DNA from: an uncultured Bacteroidia bacterium
Lineage (GTDB): Bacteria; Bacteroidota; Bacteroidia; NS11-12g; UBA9320
Direction: 5' to 3'
Length of the DNA: 64,000 bases
NCBI GenBank assembly: GCA_905478335.1
Contig: CAJQIC010000009.1
Coordinates: 62,001 to 126,000, forward strand
The position numbers and the translations under genes were made by a program. The stretch's first letter is position 1; each line of letters begins with the position of its first letter. The notes under the pieces are model-generated. The model was not told the DNA's origin and made no database searches. It saw nothing but the letters and a program-made list of their open reading frames with translations. Shown piece after piece: positions 8,817 to 17,433 of the stretch.

Positions 8817-8824
8817 CAAAGATA
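8817..8824 (-). promoter_or_regulatory. -7 promoter box TATCTTTG of the membrane regulator gene
   Basis: Perfect match to the Bacteroidota sigma-A -7 element TAnnTTTG, 4 nt from the ATG at 8812. This element is normally centred about 7 bases before the start of transcription, so the mRNA should start at or next to the ATG. Confidence 0.55.
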
Positions 8825-8834
8825 CGGTTTGAAC

Positions 8835-8862
8835 AATTTGTAATCTTTAATTTGTAATCTTT
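8835..8862 (-). repeat. two tandem copies of a 14-bp sequence in the regulator promoter
   Basis: AATTTGTAATCTTT occurs twice head to tail (8835-8848 and 8849-8862) with no mismatch. It covers roughly the -20 to -50 region of the predicted promoter. OmpR-family proteins typically bind paired direct repeats, so this is a plausible autoregulatory operator. This is inference from position and form. Confidence 0.6.
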
Positions 8863-8960
8863 TACAATTGTTTGCGATTGATTTCTCGTTGAAAGTGGTT
8901 TTGTAAAAGCTTTATCTTTATGCATAGTGGAAATCAGACACACCCGTATTTACTACCCGC

Positions 8961-11888
8961 CTATTCCTTAATTAAACGAAATGCTGACCTGCCGATTTTC
9001 ATAAAATAAACCCCAGACTCTAAATGTGACAAATCGAAAGACGAAACGTTGTCTGATAAATCAGACTCCCAAACCTGCACTCCGTTAACGTTAAACAGTC
9101 TTACCGTTGCATCTTTATTAAAAAAGTGTTGAATGGTTATAGACGTAAAAAATGGGTTAGGAAATACAGTAAGGGTTGAATCTATCAGCAAGGTTTCAAG
9201 ACCGAGTTGACATTTTACCGTTTTAACGTCAATGCTTTTAACACTGATGCAGCCGTCAGCATTTTGAGCACGAATGGTGTATTTCCCGCTTTGACTCATG
9301 TTCAATGTATCTGTCGCGCTTTCGCCATTAACGACATACTCAATAGAATCCGAAAGCGGTATATTCCACATTGAATCTTGACATATGGTTGTGTCGTAAA
9401 ACTGATGGAGTGTTGGCAAGGCATACTGCCATATAGTGAGGGTATCGCTATACGCGCACCCCTCTTTATTCAGCACCTTTGCCACATAGGTATCAGGCAT
9501 ATCTACCTCTACTTTGTTAGACGCAACCAATTCATTTTGCCAATAAAAACGCTCACCTTCAGGGCGATGTATGGTAATTGATTCTCCAACACACAAACCG
9601 GTGTCATTTCCCAATTCAAAATATGGTAATTCCAATACCTCAATTTGGATGCTATCAACCGACCAGCATCCATTAGAATCAAGAATATCTATCGCACCTC
9701 CTGTAGTTTTTTTCAGCTCCCATCGATCTTCCTTTTCAATTGAATCGAAATACCACCGTTTTATACCATTGGGTTTGTCGATTACTACAAAATCACCATC
9801 ACAAATGCGGTCTTTCGTAATAAGCGACTGTCGTTCTTCATATTCAGCTATCGTTACACTATCCGTATGACTGCATCCAAATGCATCCATAACCGTTAGT
9901 TTTAAATCACCTTGAGTTGCTCGATAAGTGTTTCCATTTGGAACGTTATTCCATACATAACTTTTGAATTTGTTTGTCACCTCAATCAGGGTATCGTGGT
10001 CTGGACAAAGCTTAATGGCATTAGGCAGTTTTACCAACGGATTAGAGTAGGTAACCTCAACCGTGTCCGCATACATACATCCTTGTAGGCTCCGAGCGGA
10101 GAGTCTTACTGTTTCAGCCGAGTCCGTAACGTATTGGAAAGACTGTGACGTGCCGTTGGAATTGTTCCAGGTAAACCGTCGAAATCCCGTTGTATCGGGT
10201 TCAAATGTTATCTGATCACCCAAACACAAATGGACATCGTTGCCCAACTTTGGCACTTCTATTGGGTCTGGCACGATAGTTATCCATGTAGAATCTGACG
10301 TCACACAAGCTGATGAAGCATATTGGGTTACAAATAGAAAAGACGTACTGTCGTATGCGCTAATTGTGGCTTTTGACGTGTTGTATGTTCTACCAGTTGG
10401 TAGCTCTTGCCAAGAATAACTGCAACCTTTAATAGTTTCAACCCCAATGTCAACTTTCGCGTTTTTACATAGGTGATAGGTTTCTGGAGGCTTTGGCAGG
10501 TGTATAGGCACGTTATAAAAACTGACCAACCCCATGCCCGTTTTACCTTTTACCCAGGGTTGCGTGCGGGCCAATCCGTCGTAAGTAACACCGGTAACAC
10601 CGCAACTGCTTTTATTGAGTTGCAACACCACTTGGTTGTTGCGTATAAACCCTCCCGTTATTAAGACAGTAGGATCTCCTTCTGTTCTAAACAACTTCGT
10701 AAACCCGTTATCAGCAAATATGCTGTCGTTTGGATATTTCATCTGCAAGGTGACTTCGGTTTGGTCGGCATTCGCATAAACACAAGACTTAATGCTTGGC
10801 GCATTAATGTGTTGTCGTGTGCTTCCGTAAAAATCCCTACCAACCAAGGCGCTCATTTGATGACCCAATAACTCGTAGCCGTTTACAAACCCGTAATGGC
10901 AGCCGTCATGACTGTTCAAACCATTGGCACTAACAGTCTGGCAATTAGGCAGCACTTCTTCAAGCAGTCTTTGCTTGTCGCGCAGTTGGATAGATGGTCC
11001 TCCACAACCTGCCCGAACTTGAATAACATACAGTTTCTCAAAGTTTGGGTAATCGGTTTTCCAAAATCCATGAAGCTTCTGAAACAGTGTATCGTGTAAG
11101 GGTGCGTTCCGGCCGTCACTCTCTCCTTGAAAATATAAAATGCCTCGAATGTGTTGATCAAGGTTGGCTTTTCTCACCCGATGGAGCAATCGACCGTAAA
11201 TTGTACTTAAGTTAGTTGGATTGTTCGGATCCCGTTGGTGTTGTGTTATTCGTGTCCCCCCAACAGCTCCATTGATCAAGCAGATTGGCACCGAGAAGGA
11301 ATCCACCAGCACCTGCGCCATTACGGCACCCCATTGCCCAACTGACCCACGCGTATATGCGCCATCAGCATACGTTCTGTACCAATTGGAATCAGCACTT
11401 ACCGCGGTTCCGTTTGTAGAACTCGTACCAAACGAACGGCAATACTTATCGTAATACGCAGTATCAAATTTATTGTAAGAGGCGGCTACAGCATTGCTTT
11501 GTCCTTGGATAAGGAACACGTCACCAACAACAATGTCGTCAATGTTTTGCATAACGGTTGTTGGCCCAATCAATTGATAAGAAATCTTATAGATGTACTT
11601 TCCGGCTGGTAGAAATATCATCTGCTTAAAAGTATATTGGGAACCGCTAAACGCTAATCTCACCTTTGATCTACTCATCTGCCTACCCGATTGATACACA
11701 GTGATAAATAAGGTATTGTAAGACACATCTTTGACTACACCAGTCAGCAGGTAATTCGCACTTTTAGATTTGACGTTCTGCGCTAAAAAGGCACCTTCTT
11801 TTGGTGCATCTATCAATTCGAGTTGCGCTGAAGCAAAGGCCGAAAACAACATAGCAGAAATCAGCAGAAATACGCGAATAGCAGTCAT
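8961..11888 (-). CDS. T9SS-exported sialate O-acetylesterase-like SGNH hydrolase
   Basis: A 975-residue secreted protein. After a signal peptide (ending FASAQ) comes a beta domain, then an SGNH esterase domain of the sialate-O-acetylesterase/DUF303 type. That domain shows GDVFLIQGQSNA (about residue 130, nucleophile Ser in GQSN), YFQGESDGRN (about 255) and NSHDGCHYG (about 327, catalytic Asp and His). Residues about 450-880 are five or more Ig/PKD-like segments with paired Cys, rich in GDxxxLCxG-type openings. The end is a T9SS type A sorting domain (FPNPFFTSITIQ to FRLIKE). Likely role: removal of acetyl groups from glycans outside the cell; the exact ester is unknown. The promoter box TATCTTTG lies 4 nt before the ATG. 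Confidence 0.9.
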   Translation of the reverse strand: MTAIRVFLLISAMLFSAFASAQLELIDAPKEGAFLAQNVKSKSANYLLTGVVKDVSYNTLFITVYQSGRQMSRSKVRLAFSGSQYTFKQMIFLPAGKYIYKISYQLIGPTTVMQNIDDIVVGDVFLIQGQSNAVAASYNKFDTAYYDKYCRSFGTSSTNGTAVSADSNWYRTYADGAYTRGSVGQWGAVMAQVLVDSFSVPICLINGAVGGTRITQHQRDPNNPTNLSTIYGRLLHRVRKANLDQHIRGILYFQGESDGRNAPLHDTLFQKLHGFWKTDYPNFEKLYVIQVRAGCGGPSIQLRDKQRLLEEVLPNCQTVSANGLNSHDGCHYGFVNGYELLGHQMSALVGRDFYGSTRQHINAPSIKSCVYANADQTEVTLQMKYPNDSIFADNGFTKLFRTEGDPTVLITGGFIRNNQVVLQLNKSSCGVTGVTYDGLARTQPWVKGKTGMGLVSFYNVPIHLPKPPETYHLCKNAKVDIGVETIKGCSYSWQELPTGRTYNTSKATISAYDSTSFLFVTQYASSACVTSDSTWITIVPDPIEVPKLGNDVHLCLGDQITFEPDTTGFRRFTWNNSNGTSQSFQYVTDSAETVRLSARSLQGCMYADTVEVTYSNPLVKLPNAIKLCPDHDTLIEVTNKFKSYVWNNVPNGNTYRATQGDLKLTVMDAFGCSHTDSVTIAEYEERQSLITKDRICDGDFVVIDKPNGIKRWYFDSIEKEDRWELKKTTGGAIDILDSNGCWSVDSIQIEVLELPYFELGNDTGLCVGESITIHRPEGERFYWQNELVASNKVEVDMPDTYVAKVLNKEGCAYSDTLTIWQYALPTLHQFYDTTICQDSMWNIPLSDSIEYVVNGESATDTLNMSQSGKYTIRAQNADGCISVKSIDVKTVKCQLGLETLLIDSTLTVFPNPFFTSITIQHFFNKDATVRLFNVNGVQVWESDLSDNVSSFDLSHLESGVYFMKIGRSAFRLIKE

Positions 11889-11892
11889 TGAC

Positions 11893-11900
11893 CAAAGATA
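11893..11900 (-). promoter_or_regulatory. -7 promoter box TATCTTTG of the esterase gene
   Basis: Perfect TAnnTTTG element, separated from the ATG at 11888 by only GTCA. Predicts a leaderless or nearly leaderless mRNA. Confidence 0.55.
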
Positions 11901-11961
11901 ATTGATTTAAGTGGTTAACGACCAAAGTAAGCCGTAGTAGAAATAGCTGTGGTAAGTTGAT

Positions 11962-13172
11962 CTACTCAGAAACGATGTTTCCTAGCATATCCAATTCTAG
12001 TAGCGTAAAGTAATCTTCACCCTCATATTTATAGCTCGTTCCTACCACCATGGTACCTGCATCAGTAAACATCTGCCTATACGAATACACCTCTGAAAAA
12101 TCGGGAACGGGTAAGGTAAAATTCAAATTTGTATTTGCGTCTTTGTCAACTGATAGAAATTTGAGCTTTTTGTCTACTTCCGAGTAAATCACATGTCCTT
12201 GCCCTGGCCCTAAAAATTCAGGCAACGAATTGGCTTGACCTATTGGGAAATGACCATTAGAGTAAGACCTAACCAATTGGTTGTTGATGTAATTGGCTGG
12301 AAGTAAAGATTCATCCGTTTGCTCACCTGTTTGAACATCAATCGCTGAATAATGCTGTAAGTGTTCATCATTTATTACAGCATTGTATACAAACGAACTA
12401 CCCGTATAGGATAAACCTATAACCTCCATATGAGTAGCTTCAAGGGTATCCTTGACTGAATAACGAATCGCACCATTGGATTCCAAAAGTTGTATTGTTC
12501 TCACATTATTTGGATCATATCCAAACCGCCCAGGCCCCAACTGGACCCAACCCGACTGTCTGATAGTGCCAATTACGACAGTATTGTCTGGCAATTCGAT
12601 AAAACGGCAACTATGCCCTTCTGCTATAGTATGAGACCTGATCTCATCTAAATTTTCATCCAACCACACTAATATTCCGATACGGTTACCAAACGGACCT
12701 TCTTCAGGGTAATCTATGGACATAAGGTATCCCCCAGAACTTAACTGACTAATCTTAAATAGTCGCATATCATAATCGGAAGCGCCATTCCAAACATGTG
12801 CATGTTCTATATTAAAATCCCGGCCTACTTTCTGTATCATTACTTGTGGAGATGATGATTCCGGAACACTGTTAATAATCCATCCATTTTCCTTCAAACA
12901 TGTTATACTCAGTTGACCTCCAAAATTCTCCATACTACTAATAGGGATTATTTCTATTAAACGCAGATTTCTATCGTAGCGATAAATTACGGTAGAATCA
13001 GAAAACCATAAGTACCGACACAAATTGTTTCATCGTTTGGTCCTTCTTGTATGGAGGAAACATAGAACCCACTCGTACCGCTTATATGAAGCCTTGACAG
13101 ATCGGTTTCATCTTCATTGCACGAACAATTAAGCAGTACCAAAACGGAGATTATAAGGTTTACATTTTTCAT
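11962..13172 (-). pseudogene. lipoprotein with beta-propeller-like repeats, split by a one-base frameshift
   Basis: ATG 13172 opens a lipoprotein signal (LLNCSC, lipidated Cys) and runs about 56 codons to VGTYGF, then ends in a short out-of-frame tail at 12987. The remaining ~345 codons lie one frame over. They read SDSTVIYRYDRNLRLIEIIP right after the point where the first frame fails, and continue to a stop at 11962. Adding one T to the TTTT run of GGTTTTCTG (near 13000-13005) gives one continuous protein of about 403 residues. The body has repeated blocks such as GGYLMSIDYPEEG and GTMVVGTSYKYEGEDYF, typical of propeller lipoproteins. A real mutation and a sequencing error are both possible; the second part alone would have to start at TTG without a signal peptide. 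Confidence 0.75.
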
Positions 13173-13432
13173 TTTATCGTTCCGTTAGCGTCGTAATGAA
13201 GAAGGTAAATAATCTTATTTTTATTTACGGCCAGAATATAATCCCCATTATACAGTTTACACAGCTGTTGCTGTTGCCAATCTGTTTCAAACTTATTAAT
13301 TATATCAAAATTTTCATCTGTTTCAATAATAGTGCCGTTTCGTTGTGCCAGCATAAAGTGGTTGTCGAAAGTTGCGTATGCGTTTACAATCTCTGTAAAA
13401 TTGAACGGGACAAAATTGTTCGACGTCAGCAA
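13169..13432 (-). pseudogene. C-terminal remnant of a propeller-type protein
   Basis: Eighty-seven codons from a TTG, with no signal peptide and an in-frame stop just upstream. The reading ends NGDYILAVNKNKIIYLLHYD and then ANGTIK, the same style of ending as the next gene (LLELDMLGNIVSE), so it looks like the tail of a paralogue whose front is gone. Its TGA overlaps the ATG of the lipoprotein gene as ATGA. The upstream 230 bases give no coding match in any frame that I can recognise. It may be a short real gene, but the truncated-paralogue reading is more likely. Confidence 0.5.
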
Positions 13433-13667
13433 AAAGTGAACTTATAGGGGTTATGATTTAAGAGAGGGTTATTTAATATATTTATAACCTTTTAAATCAA
13501 CCTTAATGGTAAACAAGAAAAGTACAAGTTCACTAATCAGTGACTTAAAAAGAAAGACAAGAAAAGCGTATTCATCGACTGAACTTCATATTAATTACAC
13601 TAATAAGGCCTTGCAGACCTCTTCAAATATATATAATAAAGTGATAAAATTTAGAACGCGCGAATGG
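13433..13667. other. A+T-rich gap, no gene seen
   Basis: About 235 bases between the truncated lipoprotein remnant and the 8-bp repeat array. Very A+T-rich, with several stops in all frames and no convincing hairpin or promoter pair. Probably degraded sequence of the same decaying locus. Confidence 0.5.
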
Positions 13668-13747
13668 TTGAGGGAGTGAGGGAGTGAAGGATTGAAGGAT
13701 TGAGGGATTGAAGGATTGAAGGATTGAGGGATTGAGGGACTGAAGGA
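13668..13747. repeat. 8-bp minisatellite, ten units of TTGARGGA
   Basis: Ten directly adjacent 8-bp units with the consensus TTGAAGGA or TTGAGGGA (first base varies T/G/C, fifth base A or G), followed by a partial unit. It lies in non-coding DNA 50 bp past the stop codon of the DUF819 gene. Unit variants alternate (GAGGGA and GAAGGA), which suggests slippage followed by point changes. No role is known; it is a likely length-variable locus. Confidence 0.9.
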
Positions 13748-13796
13748 TTGAATTCTTGTCAACGCTCATGCGTCAGCTAGTCCTTAGTCCTTAAGT

Positions 13797-15416
13797 TTAC
13801 AACGGTGCGACACCTTCCATTAGCACGGCACATAACCAAGCACCATAAGTACCTAAAGCATACCCTAATACCGCAAGCAAAACGCCTACCGGTGCTAAAG
13901 ATGGGTGAAATGCTGCTGCAACTACGGGCGCCGATGCTGCTCCGCCAACGTTGGCCTTACTCCCAACCGCCAAAAAGAAGAATGGTGCTCTGATCAATTT
14001 GGCTACAAGAAGAAGCAAGCCTGCATGGAAGGCCATCCAGATTAAACCAACCACTATCAGTAATGGATTGTCTACAATTTGCCGTAAATCCATTTTCATA
14101 CCAATGGTTGCCACTAGAATATAAATGAATACGCTACCCAATTTGGAAGCCCCATAGGCTTCTAGTTTTCTGGCTTTGGTAAAACTTAGTACCAATCCTA
14201 TAGTTGTTGCCATTACCACCAACCAAAAGAAGGAACTGGTTAGTGTTGTTCCTTTTAATGCCTCTATCCCACTAAAATAGCCAGTAAACCATTTTGACGA
14301 CAAGTGTGAAAATGCTGTTGCACCAAAGGCGATTCCCAATACCAATAAGATGTCACGAAGTGTTGGGTTCTTGCTTATGCTTTGGGTAAAGTGCTCCATT
14401 TTTTCTTGAAGCTCCTTAATTGCAGAACTATCTGCCTTCAGCCATTTATCTACTTTATCGGCTTTACCTGCACCATATAAAAGAACAGCCATCCAAATGT
14501 TGGCCACTACGATATCTACCAAGACCATTCCGCCATACTTACTCTGTGCGTATCCATAAACCTCGAGCATGGCGGTTTGATTGGCTCCTCCACCAATCCA
14601 ACTACCCGCAAGCGTCGACAATCCTCTCCAAACTGCCTCAGGTCCTTGGCCGCCAACCGTTTCAGGAGAAAAAGTAGAGACCAATAAAATAGCAATTGGC
14701 CCGCCAACGATAATTCCAATCGTACCCGTAAAAAACATTATTAAACTCTTAGGTCCTAAATTGATAATGCCTTTAAGATCGATGCTTAAGGTCATAAGCA
14801 CCAATGCTGTTGGTAACAAGTACCTTGTGGCTATAAAGTATATGCTGTGAGACTGCACGCTGTTAACGATTCCTAAGCTTGCTAAAATTGATGGCAATAG
14901 GTAACACATTAACAAGGCTGGTATTACGGTATAAAATTTCTTTAAGAGCTTGTTGTTTGATGTACTGGTGTAAAAAACGAATGCCAAACACAACAACAAT
15001 AGACCCAAAACCACCGCATTATTTTTGACTAATGGCGCCTTTTTGATGACATCGACCTTCATTTTTTTGGCGCTTCCACCAACTTCCTGCAGCGTAAACG
15101 CGACCTCTCCTGATCCAGGAAGAGAAACAACTACAGGCTTCAATGACGACAAAACCATGCTGTCTTCATTCATAAAAAAGACGTACGACGACGCATTATA
15201 CCATTGGGAAGGAAAATCTATTACCCATGATTCGGATTCAGACAAATCCAAATAACCGGGGGCATGACCAAATACGAAAGATGGTAGTTCTGTGTCATCA
15301 GAGATGCTATCAATTACAGTGGCCGCCGAGGAATTTACCGATGAGAATGCAAGGCTTAAGAGTAATATCGGAAAAATGAATACGGTTTTTACGCGTTGGA
15401 CTTTGATTCGAAACAT
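13797..15416 (-). CDS. DUF819 family membrane protein with extra N-terminal periplasmic domain
   Basis: A 539-residue protein. Residues 1-32 form a signal sequence. Residues about 33-130 form a soluble beta-rich segment (VFGHAPGYLDLSESESWVID, LSSLKPVVVSLPGSGEVAFT). From residue ~135 on, it has about eleven membrane helices of the DUF819/YjcL transporter family, with TLAGSWIGGGANQTAMLE and GSKANVGGAASAPVVAAAFH as the two facing Gly-rich family motifs. DUF819 proteins usually have about 400 residues and lack the soluble front. The front may sense or bind a ligand for the transporter; this is inference. The substrate of the family is unproven. Monocistronic on the evidence of its spacing. Confidence 0.85.
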   Translation of the reverse strand: MFRIKVQRVKTVFIFPILLLSLAFSSVNSSAATVIDSISDDTELPSFVFGHAPGYLDLSESESWVIDFPSQWYNASSYVFFMNEDSMVLSSLKPVVVSLPGSGEVAFTLQEVGGSAKKMKVDVIKKAPLVKNNAVVLGLLLLCLAFVFYTSTSNNKLLKKFYTVIPALLMCYLLPSILASLGIVNSVQSHSIYFIATRYLLPTALVLMTLSIDLKGIINLGPKSLIMFFTGTIGIIVGGPIAILLVSTFSPETVGGQGPEAVWRGLSTLAGSWIGGGANQTAMLEVYGYAQSKYGGMVLVDIVVANIWMAVLLYGAGKADKVDKWLKADSSAIKELQEKMEHFTQSISKNPTLRDILLVLGIAFGATAFSHLSSKWFTGYFSGIEALKGTTLTSSFFWLVVMATTIGLVLSFTKARKLEAYGASKLGSVFIYILVATIGMKMDLRQIVDNPLLIVVGLIWMAFHAGLLLLVAKLIRAPFFFLAVGSKANVGGAASAPVVAAAFHPSLAPVGVLLAVLGYALGTYGAWLCAVLMEGVAPL

Positions 15417-15540
15417 GCCGCAAGTAATAAAAAAAAACGACTTGGTAATTCGATTATTATGGATTAACTTCGACTACTTTCAATTTTTTATAAAGCATAA
15501 TACTCATTAATTAGAATTTATGGTTTAACTTTACTTTTAA

Positions 15541-15565
15541 GAGGGACTGGTTCGCCAGTCTCTTT
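15541..15565. terminator. hairpin between DinB and DUF819 genes
   Basis: Stem GAGGGACTGG / CCAGTCTCTT around the tetranucleotide TTCG, with two G-T wobbles when read on the + strand, and a T-rich tract to its right. It sits 2 bp past the DinB stop, so it probably ends the leftward DinB transcript, although the T-tract lies on the other strand. Confidence 0.55.
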
Positions 15566-15566
15566 T

Positions 15567-16022
15567 TTATTTTACAACACGTCGTCTTAATGCCATCATG
15601 TATCCTAAATGAAGGGCTTCGTGGGCATTATTAAACGACAGCGCATCTTCAATGCTTGTGAGGGTAAGTCCATAACTTGTTGGGTATTCTTGGAAGCTTT
15701 TGAACTTCCCTTGATTGTAATCATTCTCCAACGTATCAACCAATGACATTAGGTTCGATTTGATAAAATCAAGCATATCCTGATCATAATCCGACGCCAT
15801 TGTTCCTTTCTTAAAGTGGTTAACAATATTTGAATCTAGGTTCATGGGTAAACCACCCAACCGATTGGTTAAAGCCTGCTGTGTGACCACAACATGCCCC
15901 AAGTTCCAAAGCAAATTGTTATTGAACCCAGTAGGTATCGTATTGAGTTGTTCTAAGGATAGTCCAGCAATTACCTTCTCTATGTTTTTACGCGTTTGCC
16001 GTGATATATCGAATACATTCAT
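15567..16022 (-). CDS. DinB family protein
   Basis: A 151-residue four-helix-bundle protein of the DinB/YfiT type, a family of metal-binding enzymes that includes thiol-dependent transferases. The three expected metal ligands are visible: His in LLWNLGHVVVT (about residue 43), and two His in NNAHEALHLGYM (about residues 133 and 137). It starts at ATG 16022, with the box TATATTTG only 4 nt upstream. No thiol or substrate partner can be assigned from the context. Its neighbours on the same strand are separated by hairpins on both sides, so it is probably transcribed alone. Confidence 0.85.
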   Translation of the reverse strand: MNVFDISRQTRKNIEKVIAGLSLEQLNTIPTGFNNNLLWNLGHVVVTQQALTNRLGGLPMNLDSNIVNHFKKGTMASDYDQDMLDFIKSNLMSLVDTLENDYNQGKFKSFQEYPTSYGLTLTSIEDALSFNNAHEALHLGYMMALRRRVVK

Positions 16023-16026
16023 GGCT

Positions 16027-16034
16027 CAAATATA
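16027..16034 (-). promoter_or_regulatory. -7 promoter box TATATTTG of the dinB-family gene
   Basis: Perfect TAnnTTTG element, separated from the ATG at 16022 by AGCC only. The terminator of the upstream gene ends 7 bp ahead of it, so promoter and terminator are packed together. Confidence 0.55.
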
Positions 16035-16040
16035 CAGCTT

Positions 16041-16075
16041 AAAAAAACGCCTAAAACCAGAGGTTTTAGGCGTTA
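16041..16075 (-). terminator. Rho-independent terminator of the T9SS protein gene
   Basis: Perfect 13-bp stem (AACGCCTAAAACC paired with GGTTTTAGGCGTT), 3-nt loop, then seven T on the minus strand. It lies 16 bp past the stop of the leftward gene ending at 16092. Confidence 0.93.
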
Positions 16076-16091
16076 ACTGAATTCTTTTCCT

Positions 16092-17366
16092 TTAGTATTT
16101 CACGATTTTTTCTACGTGTACTTCAGCACCAGATTTCACCTTTAGGTAATAAATACCTTGAGCAACGTTTGATATATCAATCTGGTTGGTTACAAGTCCG
16201 CTTTGCACTGAAATATTGCGTAATACTTGTCCGGCTGCGTCTGTTAACACAATAGCATCGACCAACATATCAGCATCACTTTCAACACTAATCACATCCT
16301 GTGTTGGATTTGGATAAACTTTAACACTGTTGGCCAGTGTATGCAATCTAGCTGCATCTCTATTGGTCTGTTGAGGGATAAAGATGTCTGCATTTTCAGT
16401 CATCTCAGTCGTTTCTTCAACCGTATTGGTTTCTGCGTTAATTTGGTATGCCGTCGACACGCCATTCACCACTTTAGATACAAACAATTTGTCCATTTCA
16501 GCGTCGTACTGAATGGTGCCATTTTGCTCAACCAATTTTGACTTTGCTTCAACGCCTAGTAAAGACTTTTGGGTAACCTCGCCGGTTACGTCATTCAAAT
16601 CAGCGATGTAAAAACTTGTTGAACCTGATTTGTCGGCTTCAACAATTATCGCTTTTAGCGTTTTGGTTGTATTACAATATGCCAAAGACAGGACATCCAC
16701 TTGAACAGAAACTGTTCTGGTCTTGTTTGTATTTAAATGAAGCTTCACCAAGCGATTAAATCCAGGAATGTCTTTTGCCACAAACAGGAATTCTGATTTA
16801 TCCGTATTAATAGTTGGTAGGCTGATTGAGAAGTTATGTTTTTGTGTTAATCCTGCTGCGTCATTTTTTGTCTGCTCTCCCACACAAGGCAGCGTAGGAA
16901 CGAATATCGAAAAAGTCGGAATTTTTACTTTGTTCGCCGTGTTGTCCACCAAATCAAGTATGGTAATGCTCACATCTTCCGTTAAAAAGTCATAATAATT
17001 AGGAACTTTAGACGTCGCTAAATAGACCAGCTTGTTCTTCGACTCAACAAAATTTAACGACAACACATGGTCGTATAACCGGGTTGACTTAAAGTGTCCA
17101 CCAGCCTCATTTCTAACGTGAATTGTTGATGACGTTCCATCAAAACTAGCATAGGCATATTGCTCTTGTCCAGCGTATTTAATGAATGTGTTACGGCTAT
17201 AGTCAGTACCTAGCGAAACTGATGGTTTGTCAAATTCTCCATCTGAGGTACTATAATTTGAAATTTTCCAGTCGCTGTCTTTTTTAACAACACATGGATA
17301 GTTTGACTGCGCCATCACCATCCCGGCTGAGGCTATTAGTGCTACTGCTACACTTAGTTTTTTCAT
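16092..17366 (-). CDS. T9SS type A sorting domain-containing secreted protein
   Basis: A 424-residue protein with a Sec signal peptide (MKKLSVAVALIASAGMVMAQ). The body of about 320 residues has beta-propeller-like repeated strands (KLVYLATSK, SEFLFVAKDIPG, KLFVSKVVNG) without a catalytic motif that I recognise. The last ~80 residues form a T9SS type A sorting domain (VKVYPNPTQDVISVES, QGIYYLKVKSG, ending EKIVKY). It is therefore exported across the outer membrane and either anchored or released. Function unknown. It has a strong terminator of its own and a 67-bp gap from the floA gene upstream, so it may form the end of the nfeD-floA transcript or stand alone. Confidence 0.85.
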   Translation of the reverse strand: MKKLSVAVALIASAGMVMAQSNYPCVVKKDSDWKISNYSTSDGEFDKPSVSLGTDYSRNTFIKYAGQEQYAYASFDGTSSTIHVRNEAGGHFKSTRLYDHVLSLNFVESKNKLVYLATSKVPNYYDFLTEDVSITILDLVDNTANKVKIPTFSIFVPTLPCVGEQTKNDAAGLTQKHNFSISLPTINTDKSEFLFVAKDIPGFNRLVKLHLNTNKTRTVSVQVDVLSLAYCNTTKTLKAIIVEADKSGSTSFYIADLNDVTGEVTQKSLLGVEAKSKLVEQNGTIQYDAEMDKLFVSKVVNGVSTAYQINAETNTVEETTEMTENADIFIPQQTNRDAARLHTLANSVKVYPNPTQDVISVESDADMLVDAIVLTDAAGQVLRNISVQSGLVTNQIDISNVAQGIYYLKVKSGAEVHVEKIVKY

Positions 17367-17433
17367 GGTACTCTTGTTAATTTGTTCTACAATTTACAAA
17401 ATATATACGAATCTGACGCCTTATGGTTACAAT

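Noticed and set aside
13668-13747. CRISPR array
   Set aside because: Units are 8 bp and directly adjacent, with no spacers and no cas genes; it is a minisatellite.
15541-15565. Riboswitch
   Set aside because: Only a simple short hairpin is present, without an aptamer-like conserved core; treated as a terminator.
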